Counted from the stretch's first letter, positions 45,301-53,992 are shown. The stretch is 64,000 bases of DNA from CAXBES01 sp963974915 (GCA_963974915.1 CAXBES010000004.1:1-64000); one strand, 5' to 3'. A program made the numbers and translations. The notes: generated from the letters alone by a model not told the origin.

Positions 45301-45639
45301 ACAATTCCGGTTGTTTCTGGACAAGCGTATTACGCATTTGTATTGAATACAGGAGGGGTTACAGATATCACGTTTGAGTGTGATGTTCTTGGAACAGATG
45401 AGAATACAATTGAAGGATTCGCATTCTATCCTAACCCAGCAGACAATACTATTAACTTCAGCTCGATCGATACTATTGAAAATGTAACACTTTACAATAT
45501 TCTTGGTCAGGAAGTAGTTAGTCGTACAATTGATGCAACTACTGCACAAATTGACGTACATAATTTAGCATCCGGAACTTACATTATGAAAGTTTCTGTG
45601 AATGGTGAGTTAGGTACTTACAAAGTTATCAAGAGATAA
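42367..45639 (+). CDS. Large secreted T9SS cargo protein with internal duplication
   Basis: A 1090-residue exported protein (signal peptide about 1-18, ending GFGQ). An N-terminal region (about 135-245) looks CUB-like, with ATFDWLVIYDSADTSGPELY and FEFRSSTVVDYGGWDAEI. Residues 254-437 and 438-about 617 are two highly similar copies of a ~180-residue module, each beginning CSQDHP and containing YYEDAGGLPGTMIG and TPVEGEA. Three pre-peptidase-like beta-sandwiches follow (from about 620, 743 and 878). The C-terminus (about 1017-1090, FAFYPNPADNTINF to YKVIKR) is a type A T9SS sorting domain. There are many cysteine pairs, and no catalytic residue is recognised; adhesion or matrix function is a guess. 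Confidence 0.88.
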   Translation: MRKITLMLFLLVCVVGFGQQTPSAEELLAPLSSTNATRVSINNSPEARQLSASEAQNAAYYSQQRAPSFTMVAQSTSEIEAELLAAANRRTFDVPMVTYSNNRSVLADIIPTAGATETFSPAVGDNFFDPGGPGGSSTGGTPGNYPNCGCITTTTLDGVTEIEFLFFSVFATFDWLVIYDSADTSGPELYNNASGGANQGDITLADMIASNGSASFVGTSGSLTFEFRSSTVVDYGGWDAEIIAASGGGGGTGCSQDHPIAGSASGAGVGSSLDSDFKTASDIVVSAGEDFTIDTIEVNFLTLAPTDPPVSATIVYYEDAGGLPGTMIGTETVVPTIVSSGPWINPVADQYVTSMAVTPFTFAGDATNDTTYWIEIAMGTATNQGTVFWEATLDTPVEGEAAAQFDATVGTWSIPDPAQEVLYNYSGECEPIVGGMTCSQDHPVSATVGGGSGSSVDSDFKTAADITVATGEDFTIDTIEANFLTFAPSDPPTTANVVYYEDAGGLPGTMIGSETVVPTIISSSPWANPVADQYLTSLALTPFTFSGDAGMDTKYWIEVSMGTATNQATVFWEYTPDTPVEGEAFARFDGTVGTWSIIDPTQEVIYNFSGECTPIMPPVDNDACMDAIAVACGDTVTGDTSDNTDQGGANTSPDEWFKFTGTGSPEIVTVSLCDGGTGYDSVISVYDSCGGTQVVVNDDSCGLQSEASFLSDGTTTYYIAVEGFGTNSGAFSLAVTCAPLAPNDLCENAIAISCGDSIMGTTNNSTIDDAVAPLCDTGVTSPGVWYVFDDTSGLASDVTITLCGGGTAYDSKLSVYTGDCGAPPLTCVVGNDDSCGLQSEVSFSSDGNTTFYVLVHGFGGQTGDFSLDITCDLIPPPNDLISNSIDIDEIGCPFTDPAVAMPAATTESGNPMGCDISGANGVWYNYTAPGDGFITGTIVTPAGASAITFYEAPNENAAVTDLVLVDYFQNQCVPGSTATIPVVSGQAYYAFVLNTGGVTDITFECDVLGTDENTIEGFAFYPNPADNTINFSSIDTIENVTLYNILGQEVVSRTIDATTAQIDVHNLASGTYIMKVSVNGELGTYKVIKR
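43126..44217 (+). repeat. Tandem duplicated module inside the 1090-aa cargo gene
   Basis: Two direct copies of about 540-552 nt (43126-43677 and 43678-about 44217) encode nearly the same ~180 residues. Shared peptide blocks such as GGLPGTMIG, NPVADQY, TPFTF and GTVGTWSI keep the same order and spacing. Confidence 0.85.
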
Positions 45640-45659
45640 TTTTAATAGATTATTCTAAG

Positions 45660-45692
45660 AATCCCGATGCATTTAATGTGTCGGGATTTTTT
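45660..45692 (+). terminator. Terminator of the 1090-aa cargo gene
   Basis: The stem AATCCCGA (45660-45667) with 45681-45688, extended inward by weaker pairs, is followed by a T run about 21 nt after the stop codon. Confidence 0.85.
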
Positions 45693-45736
45693 ATTTTAGA
45701 GATGTATCTCGCTGCTGCCAAGATGACTTTTTTAAG

Positions 45737-45744
45737 TAACTTTG
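45737..45744 (+). promoter_or_regulatory. GT2 gene promoter -7 element, leaderless arrangement
   Basis: TAACTTTG matches TAnnTTTG and ends 4 nt before the ATG at 45749. Confidence 0.6.
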
Positions 45745-45748
45745 TTGA

Positions 45749-46750
45749 ATGAAATTAGACTATTCATTCATTATTCCTGTTTATAACAGACCTCAGGAAA
45801 CTTTGGAACTTTTGGAGAGCTTTACCAAAGTTTTATTTTCTGAAAGTTATGAAATTGTAATAGTTGAAGATGGTTCTTCGGAAACTTCCGAAGCCATTGT
45901 TAATTCCTTCCGGGACAAATTAAATATATCCTATTACTTTAAGTCTAATTCGGGCCCCGGAGCATCGCGAAATTACGGAATGGAACGCAGTAAAGGGAAT
46001 TACTTTATAATTCTTGATTCCGATTGTTTATTGCCACCACATTATCTGAGAACCGTAGATGATTATTTATCGTCAGACTTTCATCATTGTTACGGTGGTG
46101 CAGACGCGGCACATACGTCGTTTACACAGTTACAAAAGGCAATAAATTATGTAATGACTTCATTCCTTACCACAGGAGGCATACGGGGAAATGTGAAAAG
46201 TGTATCTAACTTTGAACCGAGAAGTTTTAATATGGGAATTTCGAAGGAAGCGTTTAAAAAAACCAAGGGTTTTGCAAAAATTCATCCCGGAGAAGACCCT
46301 GATCTATCTCAAAGAATTTTAAAAGCAGGCTTTACAACCACTTTTATTCCCAATGCTTTCGTCTATCATAAACGTCGAATTTCGTGGAAGAAGTTTTATA
46401 CACAGGTCAAAAAATTTGGAATGGTAAGACCTATACTAAACAAATGGCACCCAAAAGCATCTAAGGTCACATTTTGGTTTCCTACATTGTTTGTGCTTTT
46501 TACAATTGTTTCGTTACTTGGAAGTATTTTTTACAATTGGATTCTTATATTGCCTCTACTGTTTTACGTGGGATTAGTTTTTTTAGATTCTACCTTTAAG
46601 AATAGAAGTGTTTATATAGGGTTGCTCACCATTATTGCACTTTTTGTGCAATTTTTCGGTTATGGTATAGCATTCCTAAGATCGACATTTTTTATAGGTA
46701 TTTTAAATAAAGATCCCGAGAAGCAATTTCCCATGTTATTTTTTAAGTAA
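45749..46750 (+). CDS. Family 2 glycosyltransferase
   Basis: A 333-residue membrane-associated GT2. The GT-A fold is shown by FIIPVYNRPQETLELLES at the N-terminus, IVEDGSSE, the metal-binding DSDCLLPP (about 91-98) and the HPGEDPDLSQRI acceptor motif (about 180-191). Two or three hydrophobic segments near the C-terminus (about 245-320) anchor it in the membrane. Donor and acceptor sugars are unknown. It leads a short run with the YbbR-like gene and coaE. Confidence 0.9.
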   Translation: MKLDYSFIIPVYNRPQETLELLESFTKVLFSESYEIVIVEDGSSETSEAIVNSFRDKLNISYYFKSNSGPGASRNYGMERSKGNYFIILDSDCLLPPHYLRTVDDYLSSDFHHCYGGADAAHTSFTQLQKAINYVMTSFLTTGGIRGNVKSVSNFEPRSFNMGISKEAFKKTKGFAKIHPGEDPDLSQRILKAGFTTTFIPNAFVYHKRRISWKKFYTQVKKFGMVRPILNKWHPKASKVTFWFPTLFVLFTIVSLLGSIFYNWILILPLLFYVGLVFLDSTFKNRSVYIGLLTIIALFVQFFGYGIAFLRSTFFIGILNKDPEKQFPMLFFK

Positions 46751-46773
46751 TTTTATATTCAATTGCTGAAATT

Positions 46774-47724
46774 ATGTCAAAACTCTTTAAAAACCCCTTT
46801 AAGAATTCGAAGCTAAAGGCATTCTTTTTCTTTCTTATTCTTGCTATGGTTTTTTGGGTGTTAACAAAGTTCTCAAGAGAATATACCGCCACTGTTTTTT
46901 CAAAAATCGACTACACAAATGTACCGGAAACCGCCTTACTAAGTGAAGATAACATTCATGAAATTTCTTTTGATCTAACAGAGACCGGGTTCGAGTTTTT
47001 GTTTTACAAATTGAAGAAACCTACTATTTCGATCAATGTTGGTGCTTATACTAACAATAACTCTAAAGAGGTTATTGTCCCGGAAACGGAATTAAAAAAA
47101 ATAATAAACACCCAGATAAGTGCTAAAGTTACAGTGAAGAATCTTTCAAACACTAATCTTAATATAAGGCTCGATTCACTCATCTCAAAGAAAATTGCGG
47201 TCGTACCTAATGTAGATCTCACTTTTAAGAACGGATTTAAACCCGTGAGCGGAATTAAAGTCTTACCGGATTCTGTGGTTGTTTCGGGCGCTTCAGAATA
47301 TATAAAGGAGATAGACTCAGTAAGAACCGCGTCTTTTTCCGAAGAAAACATAGAAAAGCCTATAGACGTAGAGCTCAAAATTGAACCTTTTAGTGACAGA
47401 AAAGTAACCATTACTCCAAGTACAGTTAAGCTACAAGTCATGGTTGACGAGTTCTCTCAAAAAGAAATGATCTTACCTATAGAAGTACTGAATGTGCCCG
47501 AAAGTACTACTTTAAAACTAATTCCTAATGTGATAAAAATAAGTTTTAGTGTTTCTCTGGCCGAGTTTAAAAATATTGAAGAAACTGATTTCTTATTAGT
47601 TTGTGATTTTGCTGAACGAAATAAAGAAGAAAACTTTATGATCCCAAAACTTACAAAGTTTCCTGAAGGAATTGTTGATATTGAATTTGAAACAAAGAAA
47701 ATCGATTATTTGACCTTTAAATGA
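46774..47724 (+). CDS. YbbR-like domain protein
   Basis: A 316-residue protein with one N-terminal membrane anchor (about 15-32) followed by extracytoplasmic YbbR-like repeats, seen as spaced VxxxxVDL and SGASEYIKEIDSV units. In Firmicutes YbbR (CdaR) regulates the cyclic-di-AMP cyclase CdaA, but no cdaA is adjacent here. Pairing with coaE, whose start lies 4 nt inside this gene, is common in Flavobacteriia. The role in this phylum is not established. Confidence 0.85.
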   Translation: MSKLFKNPFKNSKLKAFFFFLILAMVFWVLTKFSREYTATVFSKIDYTNVPETALLSEDNIHEISFDLTETGFEFLFYKLKKPTISINVGAYTNNNSKEVIVPETELKKIINTQISAKVTVKNLSNTNLNIRLDSLISKKIAVVPNVDLTFKNGFKPVSGIKVLPDSVVVSGASEYIKEIDSVRTASFSEENIEKPIDVELKIEPFSDRKVTITPSTVKLQVMVDEFSQKEMILPIEVLNVPESTTLKLIPNVIKISFSVSLAEFKNIEETDFLLVCDFAERNKEENFMIPKLTKFPEGIVDIEFETKKIDYLTFK

Positions 47725-48311
47725 AAATAGTTGGACTTACAGGAGGGATAGGAAGCGGTAAGACTACGATCGCTAAAATGTTTATTGAATTGGGTGTACC
47801 GGTGTATATTGCAGATGACGAGGCAAAAAGCCTAACAAACAGATCCAAAGTAATTCGTAGAAAGCTTATCGCACTTCTTGGTGAAAAGGCGTATACTGAT
47901 AGCGGACTGAACCGAAAATTTGTTGCGGATAAGATTTTTAGCGATAAAGAATTATTAGCGTCGGTAAATGCTATAATTCATCCTAAAGTGGCTTCACATT
48001 TTAAAAAATGGGCGCAAAAACAGGATGCCCCTTATGTTATAAAGGAGGCAGCGATCTTGTTCGAAAATGGTGCGTACAAACAATGTGATGTTTCAATTTT
48101 GGTAATAAGTGATGAGGAAGAGCGTATTAAGAGGGTTATGAAGAGAGATAAAAGTACGAGGTTAGCAGTAGAAAGGCGTATGGAGAATCAGTGGAGCGAT
48201 AAGAAAAAAGCGGCACTCGCCGATATTGTTATTGAAAATTCTGATTTGGAAAAGACCCGGAAGGAAGTCAGAAAAATTCATAAATCTCTGTCCTCCGTGC
48301 AAGTTAAATAG
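47721..48311 (+). CDS. coaE: Dephospho-CoA kinase
   Basis: The last step of CoA synthesis, phosphorylating the 3'-OH of dephospho-CoA. The 196 residues start MKIVGLTGGIGSGKTTIAK with the P-loop at about 8-16, followed by VYIADDEAK and the lid region with RMENQWSDKKKAALADIVI. It overlaps the YbbR-like gene by 4 nt. Together with coaBC it is the second CoA gene in the window. Confidence 0.96.
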   Translation: MKIVGLTGGIGSGKTTIAKMFIELGVPVYIADDEAKSLTNRSKVIRRKLIALLGEKAYTDSGLNRKFVADKIFSDKELLASVNAIIHPKVASHFKKWAQKQDAPYVIKEAAILFENGAYKQCDVSILVISDEEERIKRVMKRDKSTRLAVERRMENQWSDKKKAALADIVIENSDLEKTRKEVRKIHKSLSSVQVK

Positions 48312-48371
48312 GGGACGAAAGCATTTTGTTAACATTTGGTTAAATGGATAGATGCCTAAATGTTAAAATCT

Positions 48372-48379
48372 TACTTTTG
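48372..48379 (+). promoter_or_regulatory. Histidine kinase promoter -7 element, leaderless arrangement
   Basis: TACTTTTG matches TAnnTTTG and ends 4 nt before the ATG at 48384. Confidence 0.6.
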
Positions 48380-48383
48380 GGTT

Positions 48384-49946
48384 ATGAACAAAAAGCTTTT
48401 CGCCTTACTTATAGCCTTGATGACGCTATCATTATTGGGTATTATCTTTGTTCAGGGTTATTGGATAAAAACTTCTTATCAAACCAAGGAAGATCAATTT
48501 ACCATTAACGTTCGAAATGTACTTATTGCTACATCTAAGGAAATAAATAAGAGAGAGGTAGATTACTATTTCGATATTTTCAGTAAGTATATTGATAGTG
48601 TGGATAAGCCGGATAATGTAACGGCGAGCGAATTGATCTACAAGATCAATAATGATGACAATAATGAGGCGTATATTTTTTCGGATGGGGTTCTGGAAGA
48701 GGATTATAAATTAACGTCCAGTTTCTTGGATACCGAGATTGAGAGCTTTCAGTTTAAAAAATTAACGAGCAAGAAAAGTACAACGAAGTTAAACCCCGGA
48801 ATTGATGGTGCAAATGGAGTTAAATCGACCATAGAATCTTTTAACAGGCTAAAAGAATACGAGCGAAATCAATTTGAGGATGCATTTAAGAATATTTCGG
48901 CCAAAACACCTATTCACAAACGTGTTTCGGGAAAAATGATCGAAGATCTTATTTCAAATGAACTTAAGGAAAGAGGGCTTGACTCAAAATTTGAATACGC
49001 TATTTACAGTAATAATCTGGCGACCAAAGTACACTCAAAGAAATTTACAATGGATCCGGAGTCTACTTATTCGGTGCCGCTTTTCGTTAATGAAGACTTT
49101 AATACCAATTATAAGCTTTTCGTTAATTTTTCTGAAAAAGAAAAGGTTGTTCTCAATACCATTTTAGGAATGGCGTTATTATCGTTAGTGTTCACCGCGG
49201 TTATTATTTTGGCCTATGCAAGTGCGCTATCGCAGATTTTTAAACAAAGACAGATATCACAAATAAAAAGTGATTTTATAAACAATATGACCCACGAATT
49301 CAAAACACCTATTGCAACGATCAACCTCGCTTTAGATGCTTTGAAGAACCCTAAAGTAAAAGACAATAAGGAGTTCTTATCACGCTATTTAGGAATGATT
49401 CGTGAAGAAAACAGAAGAATGCACGCGCAGGTTGAAAATGTTCTTAGAATTTCTAAATTAGAGAAGAATGAACTCGATCTCGCTAAAGAACGAATCAAGT
49501 TACATGAAATCGTTGAAGATGCAATTAGTCACGTAAACCTAATCGTTGAGGATAAAGGAGGTTATATAAATACACATTTTGGTGCTTTAAAATCTTCAAT
49601 TCTGGGCAACGAATCGCATTTAACCAATGTAGTGGTAAATATTTTGGAAAATGCCGTTAAGTATTCGGAAGATGAACCGAAGATCGATGTTTATACAGAG
49701 AATGTAAAAGACAGTATCATTCTTAAGATTCGAGATCAGGGAATGGGAATGACAAAAGCAGTCCAAAAAAGAATATTTGAAAAATTTTATAGAGAACATA
49801 CAGGAGACATTCACAACGTAAAGGGACATGGTCTTGGTTTGGCATATGTAAAGCGTATATTAGACGATCACGACGCACGAATATATGTGGAAAGTGAAAA
49901 AGACAAAGGAAGTACCTTTATAATAAAACTACACTTAATATCTTAA
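48384..49946 (+). CDS. Sensor histidine kinase (RprX-like)
   Basis: A 520-residue inner-membrane kinase. Two membrane segments (about 4-24 and 254-275) bracket a ~230-residue periplasmic sensor. The dimerisation domain has MTHEFKTPIATINLALDAL with the phospho-acceptor His304. The ATPase domain has NVVVNILENAVKYS (N box), DQGMGM (G1) and KGHGLGLAYVKRI (G2). The ATG at 48384 is chosen because it follows a -7 element by 4 nt; the frame is open to 48360. It pairs with the response regulator 4 nt downstream. The signal is unknown. Confidence 0.95.
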   Translation: MNKKLFALLIALMTLSLLGIIFVQGYWIKTSYQTKEDQFTINVRNVLIATSKEINKREVDYYFDIFSKYIDSVDKPDNVTASELIYKINNDDNNEAYIFSDGVLEEDYKLTSSFLDTEIESFQFKKLTSKKSTTKLNPGIDGANGVKSTIESFNRLKEYERNQFEDAFKNISAKTPIHKRVSGKMIEDLISNELKERGLDSKFEYAIYSNNLATKVHSKKFTMDPESTYSVPLFVNEDFNTNYKLFVNFSEKEKVVLNTILGMALLSLVFTAVIILAYASALSQIFKQRQISQIKSDFINNMTHEFKTPIATINLALDALKNPKVKDNKEFLSRYLGMIREENRRMHAQVENVLRISKLEKNELDLAKERIKLHEIVEDAISHVNLIVEDKGGYINTHFGALKSSILGNESHLTNVVVNILENAVKYSEDEPKIDVYTENVKDSIILKIRDQGMGMTKAVQKRIFEKFYREHTGDIHNVKGHGLGLAYVKRILDDHDARIYVESEKDKGSTFIIKLHLIS

Positions 49947-49950
49947 AATT

Positions 49951-50667
49951 ATGGAAACCGAAAACAAGAAAATTCTACTCGTAGAAGACGATCCAAACTT
50001 TGGAACAGTTTTAAAAGACTACCTAGCCATGAATGATTACAATGTTACTCATGCGAAAAATGGTATGGAAGGCTTTGAGAAGTTTAAAAAAGACGACTAC
50101 GATCTATGTATACTGGACGTTATGATGCCTTACAAAGATGGTTTTACCCTGGCTAAGGAAATACGCGAGAAGAACGCCGAAGTACCTATTATATTCTTAA
50201 CCGCAAAGGCGATGAAGGAAGATGTGCTTAAAGGATACAAAGTAGGGGCAGACGACTATCTCAATAAACCTTTTGATAGTGAAGTCCTTTTAATGAAAAT
50301 TAAAGCGATTATTCAGCGTAAAGCGACAGATTCTATTGCCGATAGCAAACAATTCGAATTTAACGTTGGGAATTTCCACCTTAACTCTAAGCTGCGTTTC
50401 CTTACCTATAAAAAAGAAGATCCTACAAAGCTTTCTCCAAAAGAGAACGAATTATTGAGATTATTAGCGCTTCATAAAAATGATTTGATGCCAAGAGAAT
50501 TGGCGCTTACGAAGATATGGAGAGATGATAATTATTTTACGTCAAGAAGTATGGATGTTTATATTGCTAAGCTTCGTAAATATTTAAGCAAGGACGATGG
50601 AGTAGAAATCATCAACATACATGGTGAAGGTTTTAGATTGGTTGTAAAAGACGAGGTCGATAACTAA
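49951..50667 (+). CDS. OmpR-family response regulator (RprY-like)
   Basis: A 238-residue DNA-binding regulator. The receiver domain contains the acidic pocket VEDDPNFG, the phosphorylation site Asp56 in CILDVMMPYKDG, and FLTAKAM and the conserved Lys in YLNKPFDSE. The winged-helix domain (about 140-235) ends HGEGFRLVV. Transcribed with the kinase (4-nt gap) and closed by a bidirectional terminator. Its target genes cannot be told. Confidence 0.96.
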   Translation: METENKKILLVEDDPNFGTVLKDYLAMNDYNVTHAKNGMEGFEKFKKDDYDLCILDVMMPYKDGFTLAKEIREKNAEVPIIFLTAKAMKEDVLKGYKVGADDYLNKPFDSEVLLMKIKAIIQRKATDSIADSKQFEFNVGNFHLNSKLRFLTYKKEDPTKLSPKENELLRLLALHKNDLMPRELALTKIWRDDNYFTSRSMDVYIAKLRKYLSKDDGVEIINIHGEGFRLVVKDEVDN

Positions 50668-50690
50668 TCAATACATTAAGATAAGTGTGA

Positions 50691-50716
50691 AAAACGCCTT
50701 TTTATAAGGCGTTTTT
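50691..50716. terminator. Bidirectional terminator between the response regulator gene and miaA
   Basis: A 10-bp stem (AAAACGCCTT 50691-50700 with 50706-50715) with a 5-nt loop, flanked by A and T runs, between two convergent genes. It lies partly in the 3' end of miaA. Confidence 0.85.
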
Positions 50717-51619
50717 TTCGTTTATATAAGTGATGATCTCCGCTGGATCGGTATCGTATTCAAACCATTTAATTTCAGGGTTTTTTCTAAACCAGGTTCC
50801 TTGACGTTTAGCAAATCGTCGTGTATTCTTTTTAATTTCCTCTATCGCTTCTGCTAAAGAAATTGTCCCCTCCAGATACTGGAAAAGTTCTCTATATCCT
50901 ACTGTTTGCAGTGCGTTTAGATCCTTGTTGGGGTATAATTTTTTAGCTTCATCCAGCAAACCTTCTTCCAACATTATATCAACGCGCTTATTGATCCTGT
51001 CATAAATGGTTGCTCGTTCTGCAGTGAGAGCGATATATACCGTGTCGAAATTACGAGTAGTGTCATTCTTTTTCAGAAAGGAAGAATAGGGTTTTCCTGT
51101 GCTTCGGAAAACTTCTAGTGCCCTTATTATTCTATGCGGATTGTCTATGTCAACCTTTTGAAAATATTTAGGATCTACCGCTTCGAGTTCCTTCTGAAGC
51201 GATTCAATTCCTTCTAGCTCTATTTCCTTGTTTAAGTTCTTTCTTACTTCGGAAGGGATCTTCGGAAAATTGTCAAGACCTTTTACAACTGCGTCTACGT
51301 AAAGTCCGGAGCCACCAACCATGACAACGATGCTGTGCTTCTGAAACAATTGCTCGAGTTTCAAAAGTGCTTCTCTTTCGAAATCTCCAACACTGTAATT
51401 TTCGAAAATGCTTTTACTCTGAATAAAATGATGCTTTGCAGCGGCGAGCTCTTCCGAAGAAGGAACCGCAGTACCAATTTTCATTTCTTTAAAAAACTGT
51501 CTCGAGTCTGCCGAAAGTATTTCAGTAGAAAATGCATTCGCGATTTTAATCGCTAAAGATGTTTTTCCAATAGCAGTTGCTCCAACAATACAAACTAGTA
51601 ATGGTCTTTTTGCAGCCAT
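50702..51619 (-). CDS. miaA: tRNA dimethylallyltransferase
   Basis: Adds the dimethylallyl group to A37 of UNN-reading tRNAs. The 305 residues contain the P-loop GATAIGKTSLA (about 13-23), the DSRQFFKEMKIGT segment and the RIIRALEVFRSTGKP motif (about 162-176). Length is typical. Its start codon overlaps the end of the ion channel gene by 1 nt, so the two are co-translated. Confidence 0.96.
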   Translation of the reverse strand: MAAKRPLLVCIVGATAIGKTSLAIKIANAFSTEILSADSRQFFKEMKIGTAVPSSEELAAAKHHFIQSKSIFENYSVGDFEREALLKLEQLFQKHSIVVMVGGSGLYVDAVVKGLDNFPKIPSEVRKNLNKEIELEGIESLQKELEAVDPKYFQKVDIDNPHRIIRALEVFRSTGKPYSSFLKKNDTTRNFDTVYIALTAERATIYDRINKRVDIMLEEGLLDEAKKLYPNKDLNALQTVGYRELFQYLEGTISLAEAIEEIKKNTRRFAKRQGTWFRKNPEIKWFEYDTDPAEIITYINEKNAL

Positions 51620-52494
51620 TATCCGGTAGTAGTTTCATCATCGAATTCTTCAGGGTGCAAATGGGTACCACACTTATGGCAATAATCTGCATCATCTCTA
51701 TGTTTTGATGCTCCACAGTTACGACATGCCTGAGTATTTACATGAACATAGTTAGGATCATCCTGAGAAGGCTTTAAACTCTTTGTGTATTCCGCACTTA
51801 CTATTCCGGTGGGTACAGCGATAATTCCGTAACCCATGATCATAATAATAGTAGCAATAAATTGTCCTAAGGGCGTAACAGGAGCTATATCACCAAATCC
51901 AACTGTTGTAAGTGTAACAATACACCAATAAACACTGGAAGGAATACTGGTAAAACCACTTGCTTCACCTTCCACTAAATACATTATAGTTCCCGCAATT
52001 ATTGAAATAACTAATACCGCGAAGAGAAAAACCAATATTTTTGGCCGACTGTCAACCAGCGCTTTTTTCAATTTGTTAGATTCGCCTACATAGCGTGTAA
52101 TTTTTAAGATTCTGAAAATTCGTAACAACCGTAAGGCACGAACTGTTAGCAAATAACTACTTCCGCTTAAAATAAAAGAGAGGTAGAGTGGAATAGTAGA
52201 GAGGAAATCGATGACCCCATAAAAGCTGAAAATATATGTCGAAGGTTTTTTTACCGTAATTACCCGGGCAATATATTCAAAAGTAAAGAAGATGGTAATC
52301 ACCCATTCTCCAATATAGAGTAAATTATGGTACTTGTCATCGATAGGACGAACACTCTCCAGCATTACGAAGATCACACTCAGCAATATTAAAATAAGCA
52401 GAATGACATCGAAAAGTTTTCCCAAAGGCGTATCGGCTTCATAAATAATTTGATGAAGCTTAACGCGCCAATTGTTTTTCTTAGTTTCTCCCAA
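51619..52494 (-). CDS. Voltage-gated-type potassium channel with C-terminal zinc ribbon
   Basis: A 291-residue inner-membrane protein with about six membrane segments. The S4-like segment VRALRLLRIFRILKITRYV carries regularly spaced arginines and the selectivity filter TLTTVGFGD (about 195-203) marks K+ selectivity. The C-terminal tail holds a four-cysteine ribbon (CRNCG and CHKCG, about 258-275), which may regulate gating or assembly. Homologues occur across Bacteroidota as ion transporters. The link to miaA is only positional. Confidence 0.9.
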   Translation of the reverse strand: MGETKKNNWRVKLHQIIYEADTPLGKLFDVILLILILLSVIFVMLESVRPIDDKYHNLLYIGEWVITIFFTFEYIARVITVKKPSTYIFSFYGVIDFLSTIPLYLSFILSGSSYLLTVRALRLLRIFRILKITRYVGESNKLKKALVDSRPKILVFLFAVLVISIIAGTIMYLVEGEASGFTSIPSSVYWCIVTLTTVGFGDIAPVTPLGQFIATIIMIMGYGIIAVPTGIVSAEYTKSLKPSQDDPNYVHVNTQACRNCGASKHRDDADYCHKCGTHLHPEEFDDETTTG

Positions 52495-52534
52495 GGCTAA
52501 TTAAATTAGTATGTATAAATGTAAAGAAGTTTCT

Positions 52535-53914
52535 TCAATTGACAGTATTTGAGGCAAGGTTTACGATCTTTAATACTTTGTTCTTTCTAAGATAACTTTG
52601 TATGATGTGTTGCGCATCGCGATTGTTTTGCATCGGATTTATAATGGACTTTAGAATTTCGGTATTATTTATTTGATAGTTGAGATTGTAAAATCCGAAA
52701 CCTTTGTACTTACCATTTTCAATTAAGATCACTGATCGTTCATCGATTTCCCGCCCTTTATCGATAATGAGCATATGTTGATTCTCGTAACTGTTTTTTT
52801 CCAAGAATTCGCGAACCCGACTATTGTATTCTTCAACAGATTCTTCTAACAAGCATGCCCCATTACATTCCTTGATGCTATGTGAAACACAACCGGATGT
52901 TGTTTCGTGCAAACCGGTGAGTTTTTGACATAAATTGTATTGTTCGGTGATCTTAAACAAAGACGATTTTGCCTGCTGATAGTTTGAAAAAGTGGTAATC
53001 GCAGTCTTTTTTGCGTTGGTTTTTTCAATTTTAAGATTAATATACCCATGCTCGTCGGTAAATGAGCCAAGTTGATATGCAAACAACGTTTTGCGAAGCG
53101 CTCTATTGTAAATGGGCTTGTTCTGTTTAATTTCTTCACACTCCTTTAACTGAGCGATAAGGTCGTTTCCCGTTTCCTCATAAGTTACGGCAGCTACTTC
53201 CAGCTGAATTTTTTTCGATTTTCTGTTATCGTTAGTAAAATGCTGCGTGAGCCGTTTTTTGATGTTTTTACTCTTTCCAATATATATTATCGACCCGTCT
53301 TCGCGATGCATATAGTAAACACCCGTTGAAGTTGGAGCCTCTTGAATAATATCTATGAGTTTAGGCTCTAACTGACGTTTAGGATCTTTTCTAACAAGAC
53401 TTTGTATAATCTCTTTTGAAGTATCTTTAGATAAAAGCAACTTGAATAAGCTTACCGTAGCTTTTGCATCACCCTGTGCGCGGTGTCTATCGCTTAAAGG
53501 GATACCCAGTCTTCTCACTAACTTTCCCAGACTGTAGGAGGGAAGGTCGGGTATTAATTTTTTAGAGAGTTCGACAGTACACAGCGTGTTAAGATCAAAT
53601 TCGTATCCCAGTCGGTCAAATTCGGTCGTTAAGATTCTATTGTCGAATTTTGCGTTATGAGCAACCAGAATGCAACCTTCAGTAATTTCAATAATTCTTT
53701 TGGCGACCTCATAAAATTTGGGTGCATTTCTAAGCATTTCATTGTTGATCCCGGTTAGGTTTACAACAAATGGTTGAATAGGCCGTTCAGGATTTACCAG
53801 ACTACAAAACTGATCTACTATTTTATGGCCATCGAAACGATAAATTGCAATCTCGGTTATTCCTTCTTCATTGTATTTTCCTCCTGTGGTTTCTATATCT
53901 AAGATTGCGTACAT
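52535..53914 (-). CDS. DnaQ-like exonuclease fused to a GIY-YIG nuclease domain
   Basis: A 459-residue cytoplasmic protein. The N-terminal DEDDh 3'-5' exonuclease (about 1-165) shows Asp6/Glu8 in LDIETTGG, Asp91 in HNAKFDNR, and His144 with Asp149 in HRAQGDA. The second domain (about 195-280) is GIY-YIG type, with TGVYYMHREDG and IIYIGKSKNIKKRLTQHF, as at the N-terminus of UvrC. The remaining ~180 residues have several cysteines (CLHETTSGC, CNGACLL) of unknown role. This exo/UvrC-like fusion is known in several phyla and is thought to act in DNA repair. It stands alone. Confidence 0.92.
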   Translation of the reverse strand: MYAILDIETTGGKYNEEGITEIAIYRFDGHKIVDQFCSLVNPERPIQPFVVNLTGINNEMLRNAPKFYEVAKRIIEITEGCILVAHNAKFDNRILTTEFDRLGYEFDLNTLCTVELSKKLIPDLPSYSLGKLVRRLGIPLSDRHRAQGDAKATVSLFKLLLSKDTSKEIIQSLVRKDPKRQLEPKLIDIIQEAPTSTGVYYMHREDGSIIYIGKSKNIKKRLTQHFTNDNRKSKKIQLEVAAVTYEETGNDLIAQLKECEEIKQNKPIYNRALRKTLFAYQLGSFTDEHGYINLKIEKTNAKKTAITTFSNYQQAKSSLFKITEQYNLCQKLTGLHETTSGCVSHSIKECNGACLLEESVEEYNSRVREFLEKNSYENQHMLIIDKGREIDERSVILIENGKYKGFGFYNLNYQINNTEILKSIINPMQNNRDAQHIIQSYLRKNKVLKIVNLASNTVN

Positions 53915-53992
53915 TCAGTATTTTATATTCAATAATGGAAATCTCTAGTTGCTTTTTAATTATGACAAGTCCGATTTCAAAAGTTTATTCTA

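Noticed and set aside
44965..45561. 198-codon minus-strand frame inside the 1090-aa cargo gene
   Set aside because: It is antisense to a well-supported gene, and its cysteine/asparagine-rich product is what the reverse of that coding sequence would give.
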